Assembly: GCA_022592445.1 (NCBI GenBank)
Contig: JABYQR010000286.1
Location: forward strand, 1 to 59,317
Origin: Cytidiella melzeri
Taxonomy: Eukaryota; Basidiomycota; Agaricomycetes; Polyporales; Irpicaceae
Reading direction: 5' to 3'
DNA: 59,317 nucleotides
The notes under the pieces were generated by a model, which worked only from the letters and a program-made list of their open reading frames with translations, had not been told where the DNA came from and did no database searches. Both the position numbers and the translations under genes were made by a program. Shown here one piece after another: positions 21,113 through 32,790 of the stretch (its first letter is position 1; the number at the start of each line of letters is the position of its first letter).

Positions 21113-21870
21113 TGTCATGGATGGCCTGACTAGCCCTTAATTTTCGCAATTTACCTCTTGTTTTTATCTGTAGAACTCCGGGCTGCAGCTCAGTTGCAGT
21201 CTTCTCTGCATAAACTCCCTTTTCACGTCTATTAACCGCCCGTATCACGTGGCTTGGATGCTCCACACGGTCACATTACTTGCTACTACGTCACACTGGC
21301 ATGTGACTTAGCTTAAGTAAGACCACATGGCTACAAGCACATGGCTCAGCCCATAGCTAGGGTTTGACGTCATAGATACTGTCCATATGGGCTCCTTATT
21401 GTTCTTTCCCTATTGTTCTCTTTATGGAAGGATGTTCTCACAGGTGTGGGAATGGAATACAATAGTTGGTCTCTTTTTAGATAGATTCTCTCATGGGTAG
21501 AGTTCTTGGCAAGGTCTAGACAATAGCTATTGTTCTCCTTTAGGTAGTTCTTTTGTTCTTCGTTCACACAGCTTCTTGCAAAGCCTGCCCTCAACATGGT
21601 CTGTGCACAGGTCCCTGAAGTCTATATATACTGCTGCATGTACGCTCCTAGCCCCCATCTCGACCTCTTGGTCTTTACTGGGCTAGGTAAGCAAATCCCC
21701 TCTGTACTACATAGCTGGTAGTCAGAATACTAAGTTGGTCTTTACTGGGCTAGACATCTGCATAAGATTTATAGCTGGTGAGAGTATTGTGCTTCACGCC
21801 TACCACCACCACTTCGTCGTCATCCACTCCGTGTCCCTGTCTGCCGCGTCGAACCCCTGTCTCCGCGTCA
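21113..21870 (+). mobile_element. Solo LTR A, copy 2, inserted in chromovirus-2; TSD CCAAT
   Basis: 758 bp, TGTCATGGATGG... to ...CTCCGCGTCA, with perfect CCAAT duplications (21108-21112, 21871-21875). TATATATA at 21623-21630 is followed by an intron-like segment 21687-21753 (GTAAGC...TAG) between exact TTGGTCTTTACTGGGCTAG repeats (21668-21686, 21735-21753). A TACTAAG branch-like motif lies 5' of the second repeat. Confidence 0.94.
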
Positions 21871-22613
21871 CCAATTCTGGAGTGACCGAGATCTTTGAAG
21901 GTGTAATATAGTCTGCAGTGGGTGTTGTATTTGCAGGCACTTCCTTATGCATTGTGAGATGACCGTGACCCCCCACAATTTCTTCTGGAGGCTGGGCTAT
22001 TGGTTCCATGATGTGGACGGCGTCTGAAGGAAGCTTTTCTCTGGCATAGGTCGGAAATTCCTCGACTTCTTCTACCATGAATGAGCGTTTCTTTTTCAAC
22101 AGGGTTGATGCGGGTTTGTCAGCTGTTGTGAATTGTTTATCAGGCGGCTGCATCCGCTTGAATGCTTGAATGATCTTTATTGTGAGGGGATCTTGACAAT
22201 GGACCTTGTTGCCGTCTTTGAATTGTATGCATTTGGTCTTCCAGTCTATAGAGGAATGTGCTTCTTCAACCAAGTCATTCCTAGGATGATGTCATCTCGA
22301 CCAAGTTTGTTATGTAAAATAGCTCATAGTGGATCCTTTGTCCCACTACTAATGGCAAATATATGCCATGAGTAATACGTGCTGCCACATTGATGGTACC
22401 ATCAATGTTCTGAACTCCAAACGGCTTAGGTAACGGGTTTGTCTCCCACTTGTTACAATTGAGGACGTTTCCAAAGATAAAGCAATGTCTTGCACCACTG
22501 TCAACCAAAACTTGAACTTGAACAATTTTGTGATTGTGTGTGATTTTGCCAGGAAATGATATTGAAAGGTCACTAGCCATTACACGGTTTGCCTTGATCC
22601 TGACACACGTCAA
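21871..22613 (-). pseudogene. Chromovirus-2 aspartic protease and linker
   Basis: The 22281-22613 frame holds VQVQVLVDSGARHCFIFG, a retropepsin DSG active site with the hydrophobic strand before it. A second frame (about 21875-22273) holds the following linker (WKTKCIQFKDGNKVHCQDP and MVEEVEEFPTYAREKLP) that leads to RT. Frame change between the two near 22275. The linker runs to the LTR A insertion point. Confidence 0.75.
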
Positions 22614-22627
22614 TGGTGTAGGATAAA

Positions 22628-24548
22628 CTAAAAACCCTCTCTTTCTTCAAGTTTGTCTAAAAACAGGCCTCTCTTTTCAACTGGTAGCCCCACTACAGCC
22701 CTATAAACCATTTCCAAACTCAGCCAAGTTTTGGTATTCCATCCTGCCATTCTTGGACCCAGAAGAGGGGTGGCCCTACCCACTCTAAGTTGAGCCACCT
22801 CTCCACTTCCTCCTGAGTCACCCCCAGATCCTCCTGTTTGTGCGCTGCCCAACTTATTCAGTACGAGTCGTTGGCCCAATCTATCATATCTGGCCCTGCA
22901 AAGGCCATGGTTCTCCATTCCCTCATGCATTCCGCCTCCTGATTGGTCATAAAGACCCTGTTCCTGTGCTCAGCCGGACCCCAGAACTTGCAGGGTCCCC
23001 CCTCCATTGTGTCAACAATGTAACTCTTCAAAAGCTCCAATTGTCTCACCTGAATCGCCCGCCACGCTGCCATGCATGTGACAGATAACTCCTGCAGCGT
23101 CCTCTTGACCAACCTCCTCCCCTTTTGCCTCCAAAGTGTTGGCGCCTGATCTTTCTCCTTCAACCATTGTTGCAGCTCGGAGTGCAGGCGGTGGGTTTTG
23201 CGCTCGAGGTCGCGCGCGTGGGTTTGGCCTATAGTCGGGATGGAAGTAGAGATTGTTAGCTTTGTGACCAGGCTGATGGCACCTGAAGCACAAGTTGTCT
23301 CTGAAATGACGCTCACAATCTGCTGCGTTCATAACTCTTGCGGTGGCTTGGTTGTTGTTGGAGTAGGGGGTCCGAGTAGACTGACTTCCCCCCTCACTCC
23401 TGCCACGGCAATTATGAGCAGCCAGATCAAGTGTCAGGAGTTGTTGGTTTGTTTCTAGCCGGAGTGCTTCTATCATCATTTCTTCGAGGTTCTCCGGTTG
23501 ATGGTGTAGATTATGAAGGGCGTTAAGGAGGCTCCACTTGAGTCCGCGCTTGTACCAAGCCATTACCGCTGTTTCGTCTCGGTTCTCGCCGTATTGTCCC
23601 AGCAATACGGAAAAATCATTGTTGTATTCTTGGACTGTTCTCGAGCCTTGATTTGCTCTTTCAAGCTTGGCCAATGCTCGTTCTCTGAGTCCTTTGTCCT
23701 GGAAGAACATCAACACTTCATCGCATAATTCTCTCCAGTGTGGGAAATCTTCCATCAGGTTTTGTTTCTTCTTCAGCATGGCCCACAGTCCAGCCGTTCC
23801 TCCGTTCATGTAGCTAAGTACACAAACAGTCTTGTGTATGGCTAGAGCAAATTGCTTGGGCTGCATCCTGATGTACATCAACATGTTTGGTCCACCATTT
23901 TTCAAACTTCTCGGCCCTGCCATCAAAGTCTTGGGGATCACGGAGTTTGAGCTTCTCTCACTCGCTTTCAGGTGGTGCTCGGTCATTGGTTGGGGCGTCG
24001 GAGTATCTGTGAAAGGAGTACTTGGGGTCGAAAAGGTCTGATTGTCTTCTTTTCTCATGACCTTTCCTATAATAGGGTTGAAAGAGGGGTCGATGTGGGT
24101 CTGGGGCTGAAGAGTCGTTGTCATCAGGGGTAGTGAATGGTGTAAATGGCCTTTGTTCTCTTTCAGTCCTTGGTGCTTGTGTACCTGCTGTTTGCCCAGT
24201 ACCTTTGGGTTGTACTGCTTCCTCAGGGGTACTCATTGGTGGCTTTGGTGCTACTGTAAGTTCTTCTAACAATAGTGGTGGTGTGTTACTAGCAGATGGT
24301 ACTTCTTCTCGTCTCTTGTCGTGTCTTCTGGCTTCTCGCAAGTGTTGCTCAACTTGTGCAATGTCCACAACTTCAAAGTCTGAGTGTGGCGGTCTTACTG
24401 TTTGATTTGCTACTTCACAATTGGGAAAAATGTCAGCTGTGCAATGTTCCCACTCGTTGTCTTGGTCAAGATAGACATCTCGTTTCTTCTTGTAGAAAAG
24501 GTGTGGCTTTCCGTAGCAGGGGAGGGACGTTTCAGCTCCTACTATCAT
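22628..24548 (-). pseudogene. Chromovirus-2 gag with damaged zinc knuckle
   Basis: Start ATG at 24548 (MIVGAETSLPCYGKPHLFYK). An acidic, Pro-rich N-terminal part is followed, after a frame change near 24000, by the capsid region: KNGGPNMLMYIRMQPKQFA, VLSYMNGGTAGLWAMLKKK, WRELCDEVLMFFQDK and YNNDFSVLLGQYGENRDE. The nucleocapsid knuckle is CFRCHQPGHKANNL: two Cys and the GH are present but the last Cys is missing. A tail in another frame reaches 22628. Degraded, but gag identity is clear. Confidence 0.82.
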
Positions 24549-24685
24549 ATGCTTCTGATGTCTGATATGTCTAGTTGCTGCTTCCCATCCAGGGTAAGGC
24601 TAGCGAGGATGACAAGGGATTGCAGCAAGACCGCAGTTGTTTCCAATTGAGTTGATCTTCTTGGTGTGCGGGGTAGACCCAGAAG

Positions 24686-24695
24686 AGTCTATCCA
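24686..24695 (-). promoter_or_regulatory. Chromovirus-2 candidate self-priming PBS
   Basis: On minus, TGGATAGACT lies two bases after the LTR end (TCTTAACA). It is perfectly complementary to AGTCTATCCA inside the LTR (minus, 24861 to 24852), which starts 34 nt after a TATAAG box (24895-24890), where transcription should begin. This matches the arrangement of Tf1-type self-priming elements. Confidence 0.6.
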
Positions 24696-24697
24696 AA

Positions 24698-24915
24698 TGT
24701 TAAGACCGACTGATGTCAAGGAACAAGTTGTCAAGTCAGAACCCCTTTGTGTAGCTACACACAAGGTTGGGTGATGGTCTAGGCCGCGCGGTCGCTGTCA
24801 AGCACAGTGGTAGACAGATGATGGTTCGATAGAAGGAATATCGATACAAAGTGGATAGACTGCGGTTCTAGCCCCATGTCTAGCAGCTACTTATACATGT
24901 TGACCTAGCTACTTT
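24698..24915 (-). repeat. Chromovirus-2 partial 5' LTR
   Basis: Ends TCTTAACA on minus and contains the predicted TATA box and transcription start. Its outer end is lost where the ~143-bp repeat family begins (about 24915). No matching 3' LTR is in the window. Confidence 0.65.
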
Positions 24916-27623
24916 TGGGCCAGTCCAGAGTAGTGGTAGCAAATTGGAGCAATAGAAAGGAAGAACAATTACAATTCCTGAAGAATGAAGAAGAATTGTT
25001 CCAGTGTGCTCCAGCACATTGATGCCTTTTCAGATGTGACCTTTTTGTCCCCCAAAGTGTGGGAATTTGATGGCAGAATACAGACAGTAACAGTGTCAAT
25101 AACAAAACAATGAATACAGCTGATGGCATCACATTGACCTTGTTATCAGCCCTTTATAACTTTGTATCAGATCACTTTTGCAATCAAAATGCAGTTTTAG
25201 ATTTTTACAGACTGCATATGGGTACAAATTTGTACATATAATACACCATTGGATAGCCCTATCTTGTGGCAACATCCTGGTACAAACATCATGTCAATTG
25301 AAGTGGGATTGAGCACATTATGGCCAGTCTACTGAAAATGGTCTTCCAGACTCAGATTCAAACTCCACTCCTGCTGGCAAATGATGTCAGATTCTGATCA
25401 GGTACAGGTGCAGCAATCTACAGACATTGCTTGCTCTTTGAACAAGGAATACAATTAGAAGACATGCCACACATAGTAGTGCCTCTGAGCAAGAATTACC
25501 AGTACTTTGGAAGCTAACTACAAATTCACAACCCCTACATTCTTGGACAATGTAAATTTTTGGCTGCATTAGTAGTGAGTACTGTATCTGATTGTTCCAA
25601 AAAGTTTCACAACTGTTGGTTGCTCTCTAAGCAGGAGTTACAATCAGAACACAGCCTGTGGCAGTTTCAATGGGTGTGAGGCAGTTCAGACATCAACAGG
25701 ACATGGTTGCATCAGCAGCAAGCACTGCATTGGATTGTTGCACAAATGTTCACAACCATTAGTTGCTCTCTAAGAAGGAGTTCCAATCGAAACACAATTT
25801 GTGGAAGTTCTAGTGGGGCTGATACAGTTGAGACATCAACAGGACGTGGTTGCATCAGCATAGAGCACTGCCTTTGATTCTTCCATACAGTTTCACAACC
25901 ACCAGTTTCTCCACAAGTAGGAGATACATTCAGAACACAGCCTTTGACAGCTCTGATGGGGGTGAGGTAGGGCAGATATCAGCCAGATGTGGTTTTATCA
26001 GCAGCCAGCGCTGCATTCAATCAGTCCACTAAGTTTCACAACCACTACTTTCTAAGGAAGAGTTACAACTGTGGCAGTTCCAATGGGGGTGAGGCAGTTC
26101 AGACATCAACAGTGCATGGTTGCGTTGGCAGCAAGCACTGCATTCAATTGGTCACAAGGTTTCACAAACACTTCTCCCTAAGCAGGAGTTACAATCAGAA
26201 CACAGTCTGTGGCAGTTCCAATAGGGGTGATGCAGCTCAGACCCTGGTTGCATCAGCAGCAAGCACTGCATCGGATTGTTCCACAAAGTTTCACAACCAT
26301 TAGTTGCTCTCTCAGGAGGGGTTACAATCAGAACATAGCCTGTGTTGGTTCTGATAGGGCTGAGGCAGTTCAAACATAGGACATGGTGATGCAGCTCAGA
26401 CCCTGGTTGCATCAGCAGCAACCACTGCATCAGATTGTTCCACAAAGTTTCACAACCATCAGTTGCTCTCTCAGGAATGGTTACAATCAGAACATAGCCT
26501 GTGTTGGTTCTGATAGGGCTGAGGCAGTTCAAACATAAACAGGACGTGGTTGCATCAGCATAGAGCACTGCTTTTGATTCTTCCATACAGTTTCACAACC
26601 ACCAGTTACTCTATAAGCAGGAGTTACAATTACAACACAGCCTGTGGCAGTTCCAGTGGGGCTGATGCAGTTCAGACATCAACAGGACATGGTTGCATCA
26701 CCATAGAGCACTGCCTTTGATTCTTCCACACAGTTTCACAACCACTAGTTGCTCTATAAGCAGGAGTCACAATCAGAACCCAGCCTGTGGCAGCTCCGAT
26801 AAGAGTGAGGCGATGCAGACATCAACAGGACACATGTAACATGTTCCAGCAATTGATCCAATGAGACACCCTCAAGCCCTTCATTCTTGAAGCAAGTAAT
26901 TTTCTGGGATCAGCAGTGAACACTGCACAATATTAATGACAAGATAGATGGAGCTCCTTGCTACCATTGGTGACTACCTTCATCAATGTATGGCTCCTGT
27001 TTCCGCAACCAAATTTATCAATTGTAGTACAGTCACTTTATCCCAGATCAAGTTGCCTATCAAAGGTGTCACCAATAGCAAATGCCTGTAATACAGTCAA
27101 TATTCATGACCAGATGGCTTGGCAAATTCCTTAGCAAGCACAGAATTGTTTACTGAGGTTCTTTGTGATAACAAAGTCACAGGTGCAATCAACTATTTCA
27201 TGCTATATGATTTATTCAATTTGCTATCAACAACAAAATCACTTGTAGCTCTGCTCCTGCAGTTTACCAAATTGTATCTAGACTATTGAACATAGTTCAA
27301 CACCATTAAGAAGAAGACACATGTCAAACAATCTTCATCTCCATGCTCTACTCCACAAACTTGTTTCAATTCTGTACTCACACCCATTGTTGCACTTCAA
27401 ATGATACAGCATAGTCCCTCTTTTTTCATGAGTTATTGTGTGCTCCAGTGAAGACAAACCGCCAACTTACTATACATTACTCATGGAATAGCTATTCCCA
27501 ACAAAATTACTTGTTCAGGCTTCTACCAGCACCAAGTTTACTTACAAATCTTGCTTAAATAGTAATATTTCATTCAATCCTCAGGAATTGTACTTGCCGC
27601 TTGCCGGCCTTGCTAACGCTAGT
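24916..27623 (+). repeat. Repeat family X, copy 1 (head, ~143-bp array, tail)
   Basis: Head (about 24916-25590), then about nine tandem monomers (25590-26830) spaced mostly 143 bp. They share TTTCACAACCA, GTTGCATCAGCAGCAAGCAC and ACAGCCTGTGGCAGTTCCAA. The tail (26830-27623) ends in GCTAACGCTAGT. Short ORFs here are by-products of the repeat; no transposase was recognised. The tail end recurs at 31633-31644 and, inverted, at 32929-32940, so it is a true terminus. Confidence 0.8.
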
Positions 27624-28097
27624 ACACAGAGAACAACCACTGCTTTGAAAAGCCAATGGGGGAAAAGACCGTCAAGGTGAGGAGACAAGGGACAGTAGAA
27701 TGGTGAAACATGAGGCAAAGATCAATAGAGAAGAGGTTGAACCCGGAACAGGGGATAGACGGGGTTGGACCCGAAACAGGGGATAGATGGGGTTGGACCC
27801 AATGGAGTGGTAACAGAGATATGGAGAGGCCGAGGGTTGAACCAAGGCAATGGTAACCAATCGGAGTTAGGTCCGAGGTTTGAATGGACACAAGGAGACA
27901 ACTAATGGCATAATAGTCCGTGTTGAACAGAGGCGATGTGGATCAGGGAATGATGGAGGAAGGACGAGTTGGATTGTCAAGGCAATTGTAAAGATGATAA
28001 CTAGTTATCAAGATAATCGAAGAAGTAAAGGAAAATAATAGGGTGTGAAGACCGTTTGTAACAGTATATACAGCTTTAAACAGTTCAGAAATGGTAT
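27624..28097. repeat. Non-coding spacer with a ~27-bp tandem repeat
   Basis: At about 27733-27800 a unit of about 27 bp (GTTGRACCCRRAACAGGGG plus ATAGAYGG) repeats about three times. The rest is unique A/T-rich sequence between repeat copy 1 and the stop codon of the secreted-protein gene. No gene seen. Confidence 0.55.
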
Positions 28098-28619
28098 CTA
28101 CTGCATACTGACCCCACCACGAGTGCCAGCACTCCTCTGTAGTCCTTTAGATGGTCGAGGCACAAAGTCCCAATAATTGTTTCGGACCTCATGTGCATAC
28201 ATAGCCTGTATTTCTTCAGTCGTGTACCCCTGCACCACTGGTAAGCCTTCAGGGGGCCCTGTGTCAATTGTTTCCAAATGTTGTCGAATGAATCGCCTAA
28301 TTTCTTTCCTCAATGGTTCTGCTCGGTTCTGGTCTTTGAGTGTCTGGACAATTGCTGGCCATTTCGGCTGAGAGTAAAGGTGATTATAGTTTATTGGCTC
28401 TATTGGCTTTTCCCTCCACCAAGTTAGTGGGTTCCAGCTCCAGCGTTTGATGAGATGGACTGCATCATGCAGGCTGGTGAAGTCAGCCATGCTTTGGTCC
28501 TCAAAGTTGTAGGAAGTGGGATAGAGGGATTTTGTACTGCTGTGAGGAGCAGCAGACACAGCCACTGTATAGAATACGCTGGTAGCACTGGCAAGAATGA
28601 AAATGTTGAAGAACTGCAT
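28098..28619 (-). CDS. Small secreted protein, 173 aa, candidate effector or pro-peptide
   Basis: A single-exon ORF with a clear signal peptide: MQFFNIFILASATSVFYTVAVSAAP, cleavage plausible after ...SAA. A short pro-like stretch follows, then a dibasic Lys-Arg in AVHLIKRWSWNPLTWW, a possible Kex2 site. The mature part is Trp- and Arg-rich, has no cysteine, and ends RSAGTRGGVSMQ. No family recognised. A TATAAA lies about 270 bp upstream on minus (about 28885-28892). It is the only intact non-transposon gene inside the TE island. Expression is unproven; it might be a captured or recently moved gene. Confidence 0.65.
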   Translation of the reverse strand: MQFFNIFILASATSVFYTVAVSAAPHSSTKSLYPTSYNFEDQSMADFTSLHDAVHLIKRWSWNPLTWWREKPIEPINYNHLYSQPKWPAIVQTLKDQNRAEPLRKEIRRFIRQHLETIDTGPPEGLPVVQGYTTEEIQAMYAHEVRNNYWDFVPRPSKGLQRSAGTRGGVSMQ

Positions 28620-29449
28620 GGCAGTCTAGAATAGCTGTGAGAACCACTTCGGTATAGTTGCTCAAGGTGAGTGAGCTGTAGTAAATGGTGTACCAACTGA
28701 TTGGTGGTGTAGAAGGGCAAATGGAAAGGGGTTCACAAAGACAGCTAGATGTGACATGCATTAGCACAGGGAATGAATGCAAGGGTAATACAGATGAAAA
28801 TGTACTGACTGACCAGCACTGATGCAATATGAAAGACTTAAAACAATAGAGGTGTGCTAAGATACAAGAATGGCAGCAAAGGGCTTTATAAATCTTGTGG
28901 CTCCTGGGCAGTGCTGATGTCACAATCAGAGGATATAGGGGTTGGACATGTCTCTGATTGGCTCTTGTGCTGTAAGGTGGACTCAGAGCTGTTTCAACTA
29001 CATCATGTGGCTTAGAAGCTGTTGCTCAATATCATGCTGCACAGCTGATGGGCAAGTGATAATCACATAAGTTGCAGTGTGACAATGGTTGTTGAAACAA
29101 GTCTGGGTTTCTCTGATGTTTGGGTCACAGTACTGGTATGTGGGATTTTAATGAAATTCAAGGTGATGACCCTAAAATAGTGTTCATATTTGTCAGGTAA
29201 GTCATTGACTGAATGTCATTACACTACCTGGCTAGATTGTCAAACAAAATGTCAGTCATTGCAGTCATTTTCCCTTTGGTTGTTCTAATACCTGCCAGAG
29301 ACTATGTATGCCACAACACAATGTGCAAACAATCAGTGGCAACCGACAACTACCTGCAAAAACCTCATTGCCAAATTATGAAGGTCTCTGGGTGTCTTGA
29401 AATGCACACAGTTTGTGTGCAACTGCAGTTTTCATGCAAAGCAATGTGG
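28620..29449. other. Upstream region of the secreted-protein gene, no gene seen
   Basis: About 830 bp of A/T-rich sequence with short ORFs only. It probably contains the promoter of the minus-strand secreted-protein gene; repeat family X resumes near 29450. Confidence 0.45.
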
Positions 29450-31644
29450 TGCTACTCCAATTGGCAGGTTAATCTCCCAACAGAACAGACTTTCCAATTT
29501 GGTGCATAATACTTGTAACAGTTACAATACCAGAAGAATAAAGAAGAATTGTTCCTGTGTGCTCCAGCACAATGATGCTGTTCTATATGTGACCCTTTGT
29601 TTCCCAAAGTGTGGGAACTTGACGAGAGAATACAGACCATAATCCTTTAGAGATCAAAGTATTGAATACAGTTGATGGCAGCAAACTGGTTTTTTATCAG
29701 CCCTTTGTAGTTTTGTATCAGAGCACTTTTGCAATCAATATGCACATTTGATTTTTGCGGACTGCATATGGGTGGGAATTCATACAAATCTAACACTATT
29801 GGATAGCCCTATATTGTGGCAACATACTGGAACAAGAATCCTGTCAATTGAAGTGGGTTTGAGGAACGTATTGTCAGTCCATTGACAAAGGTCACTCAAA
29901 CTGAGATTTAAACTCCACTCTTGCTGGGACGTGATGTCAGATTCTGCTCAGGTGCATTTACAGCAATCTACAGTCATTGCTTGCTCCCCAAACAAAGAAT
30001 GCAATGGAAAGACATGCTACAAATATGATTGGCACTGAGCAAAGATTTCCAGTACTGTGGCAGCTAACAAAACATCTCAACCCCTACATTTCTGGACAAC
30101 GTGAATTTGTGGTTGCATCAGCGGCAAGCACTGCATTTAATTGTTCTACAAAGTCCCACAACTATTATTTGCTCCACAGACAGGAGTCACAGAACACAGC
30201 CTGTGGCAGTCCCAATGGTGATAAAGCAGTTCAGAAATCAACGGGATGTGGTTGCATCAGCAGTAAGCACTGCATCGGATTGTTTCACATAGTTTCACCA
30301 CCATTAGTTGCTCTCCAAACCGGACCACAATCAGAATACAGCCTGTGGCAGTCCCAATAGGGATGAGGCAGTTCAGAAATCAACAGGATGTGGCTGCGTC
30401 AGCAGCAAGCACTGCATCTGATTGTTCCACATAGTTTCACCAACATTAGTTGCTGTCTGAACAGGAGTCACAGAAAACAGCCTGTGGCAGTCCCAATGGG
30501 GATGAGGCAGTTCAGAAATTGACAGGAAGTGGTTGCATCAGCAGAAAGCACTGCATCGGATTGTTCCACATAGTTTCACCACCACTAGTTGCTCTCCAAA
30601 CCGGAGTCACAATCAGAACACAGCCTGTGGCAGCTCCAATGGGGATGAGGCAGTTCAGAAATCAACAGGACGTGGTTGCATCAGCAGCAAGCACTGCATC
30701 TGATTGTTCCACATGGTTTCACCAACATTATTTGCTCTCTGAACCGGAGTCACAATCAGAACACAGCCTGTGGCAGTTCCAAAGCAGTTCTAATGGGGCT
30801 GAGGCAGTTCAGACATCAACAGGACACATGTAACATGTTCTAGCAACCGATTCAAATAGACACCCTCAAGCCCTTCATTCTTGAACCAAGTTTGATTCCT
30901 CCAAACAGTTTCACAACCACCAGGTTCTCTATAAGCAGGGGTCACAATCAGAACCCAGCCTGTGGCAGCCCTAATGGGGGTGAGGCAGTGCAGACACCAT
31001 CAGGACACGGTTTGATCAGCAGCCATCACTGCGTTTAAATGGTAGCAGTTCAAATGGGGGTGGGATAGTGAAGACATCAATAGTATATGCTTGCATTGTT
31101 AGAAAGCACCGCATTTGATTGGTCCACAAGGTTCCACAACCACTACTCTCTAAGCAGGAGTTACAATCAGAACACAGTCTGTGGCGGTTCCAATAGGGGT
31201 GATGCAGCTCAAACATCAACAGGACACAGTTACATCAGCACCAAGCACGGCATTGGATCGTTTCACAAAGTTTGATAACCATTAGTTATTCTCAAAGGAG
31301 GAGCTACAATCAGAACACAGCCTGTGGAAGCTCTAGTGAAGCTGATGCAGTCAGACATCAACAGGATGTGGTTGCATTATTATAGAGCACTGTCAATAAT
31401 TCCTTTACATAGTTTCACAACTACTGGTTGCTCTATAAGCAGGAGTTACAGTGAGATCCCAGTGCCAGTGAAGACAAATCACCAACTTACCATACATTAC
31501 TCATTGAAGAAGCTGTTCCCAACAAAATTCCTTACTCACGCTGCTACCAGAACCAAGTTTAATCAAAAATCTGGCTCACAAAGTAATGTTTCACTCAAGC
31601 TTCAGGAATTGTACTTGCTGCTTGCCAACCTTGCTAACGCTAGT
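29450..31644 (+). repeat. Repeat family X, copy 2
   Basis: The head part (29450-30100) matches 25000-25590. Monomers at about 30100-30830 are spaced 139-143 bp, and another block lies at 30890-31460 after a short copy of the tail start (30830-30890). A shortened tail (31460-31644) ends in GCTAACGCTAGT. No coding content recognised. Confidence 0.75.
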
Positions 31645-32790
31645 TAATCTCTGAAATGCCTCATCCCGTTGTGACTGCCACAGGCTGTGTTCTGATTGTG
31701 ATCCCTGTTTGCAGAGCAACTAATGGTGGTAAAACTTTGTGGAACAATCAGATGCAGTGCTTGCTGCTGATGCAACCACGTCCTGTTGAGTTCTGAACTG
31801 CCTCATCCCCATTGGGACTGCCACAGGCTGTGTTCTGATTGTGACTCCAGCTCAGACAGCAACTATTGTTGGTGAAACTAGGTGGAACAATCAGATGCAG
31901 TGCTTGCTGCTGATGCAACCACATCCTGTTGATTTCTGAACTGCCTCATCCCCATTGGGACTGCCACAGGCTGTGTTCTGAGACTTCCGCGAAACTTTGT
32001 GCAACAATCAAATGCAGTGCTTGCTGCTGACTCAACCATGTCATGTTGATGTGTGAACTGCCTCACCCCTGTTGGAATTGGCACAGGCCGTGTTATGATT
32101 GTAACTCCTGCTTTGAGAGCAACTAACAATTGTGAATTGTGAAACTTTGTGGAACAATCAGATACAGTACTCACTACTAATGCAGCCACAAATTTACAAT
32201 GTCCCAGAAATGTAGGGGTTGAGAATTTGCAGTTAGCTTCCAAAGCACTGGTAATTCCTGCTCAGAGCCAATACTATGTGTGGCATGTCTTCTAGTTGTA
32301 CTCCTTGTTCAGAAAGCAAGCAATGTCTGTAGATTTCTGCACGTTTACCTCACCAGAATTTGACATCATTTGCCAGCAGACGTAGAGATTGACTCTGAGT
32401 CTGGATAACGTTTTTCAGTAGACTGACCATAACTTGCCCAATTTCACTTCAATTGACAGGATGTTTGTGCCAGGATGTTGCCACAAGATAGGGCTATCCA
32501 ATGGTGTATTATATGTACGGATTTGTACCCATATGAAGGTTCCAAAACCAAAAACTGCATTTTGATTGCAAAAAGTTATCTGATACAACGTTATAAAGAG
32601 CTGATAACAAGGCCAGTGTGATGCCATCAGCTGTATTCATTGTTTTTTTATTGACACTGTTACTGTCTGTATTCTGCAACCAAATTCCCACACTTTTGGT
32701 GACAAAAAGGTCACATCTGAAAAGGCATCAATGTGCTGGAGCACACTGGAACAATTCTTCTTCATTCTTCAGGAGTTGTAACAGGTGTCA
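31645..32790 (-). repeat. Repeat family X, inverted copy (array plus head)
   Basis: Monomers in reverse orientation (31650-32215) are followed by the head in reverse (about 32230-32790, matching 24950-25560). It meets copy 2 tail-to-array at 31644/31645, so the two form a large inverted repeat. Confidence 0.72.

Larger units (their letters stand above)
20014..24915 (-). mobile_element. Chromovirus-2: 5' part (LTR remnant, PBS, gag, protease, RT) of a second Ty3/gypsy element
   Basis: Order on minus: partial 5' LTR (24698 to about 24915), PBS 24686-24695, gag (24548 to about 22630), protease (22613-21871), RT (21107-20014). It ends at TKKTTVWD, just before where RNase H should begin. Its sequence is clearly different from chromovirus-1 in the ~170 codons both cover, so these are separate elements. 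A solo LTR A interrupts it at 21113-21870. Confidence 0.88.

Noticed and set aside
26152..26586. ORFs of 60-145 codons within the 143-bp repeat arrays
   Set aside because: They follow the repeat period, occur on both strands and encode only the repeated unit. No start context or domain.
29213..29509. 98-codon plus ORF with a hydrophobic N-terminus, a possible secreted protein
   Set aside because: It overlaps the head of repeat family X, has no homologous open frame in the other head copies and runs into repeat sequence.
27612..31644. Helitron interpretation of the repeat-family tail (CTAGT fits the CTRRT 3' rule)
   Set aside because: The base after the end is A, T and G in the three copies, not always T as for Helitron insertion in AT. 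No Rep/helicase sequence and no convincing hairpin were found.
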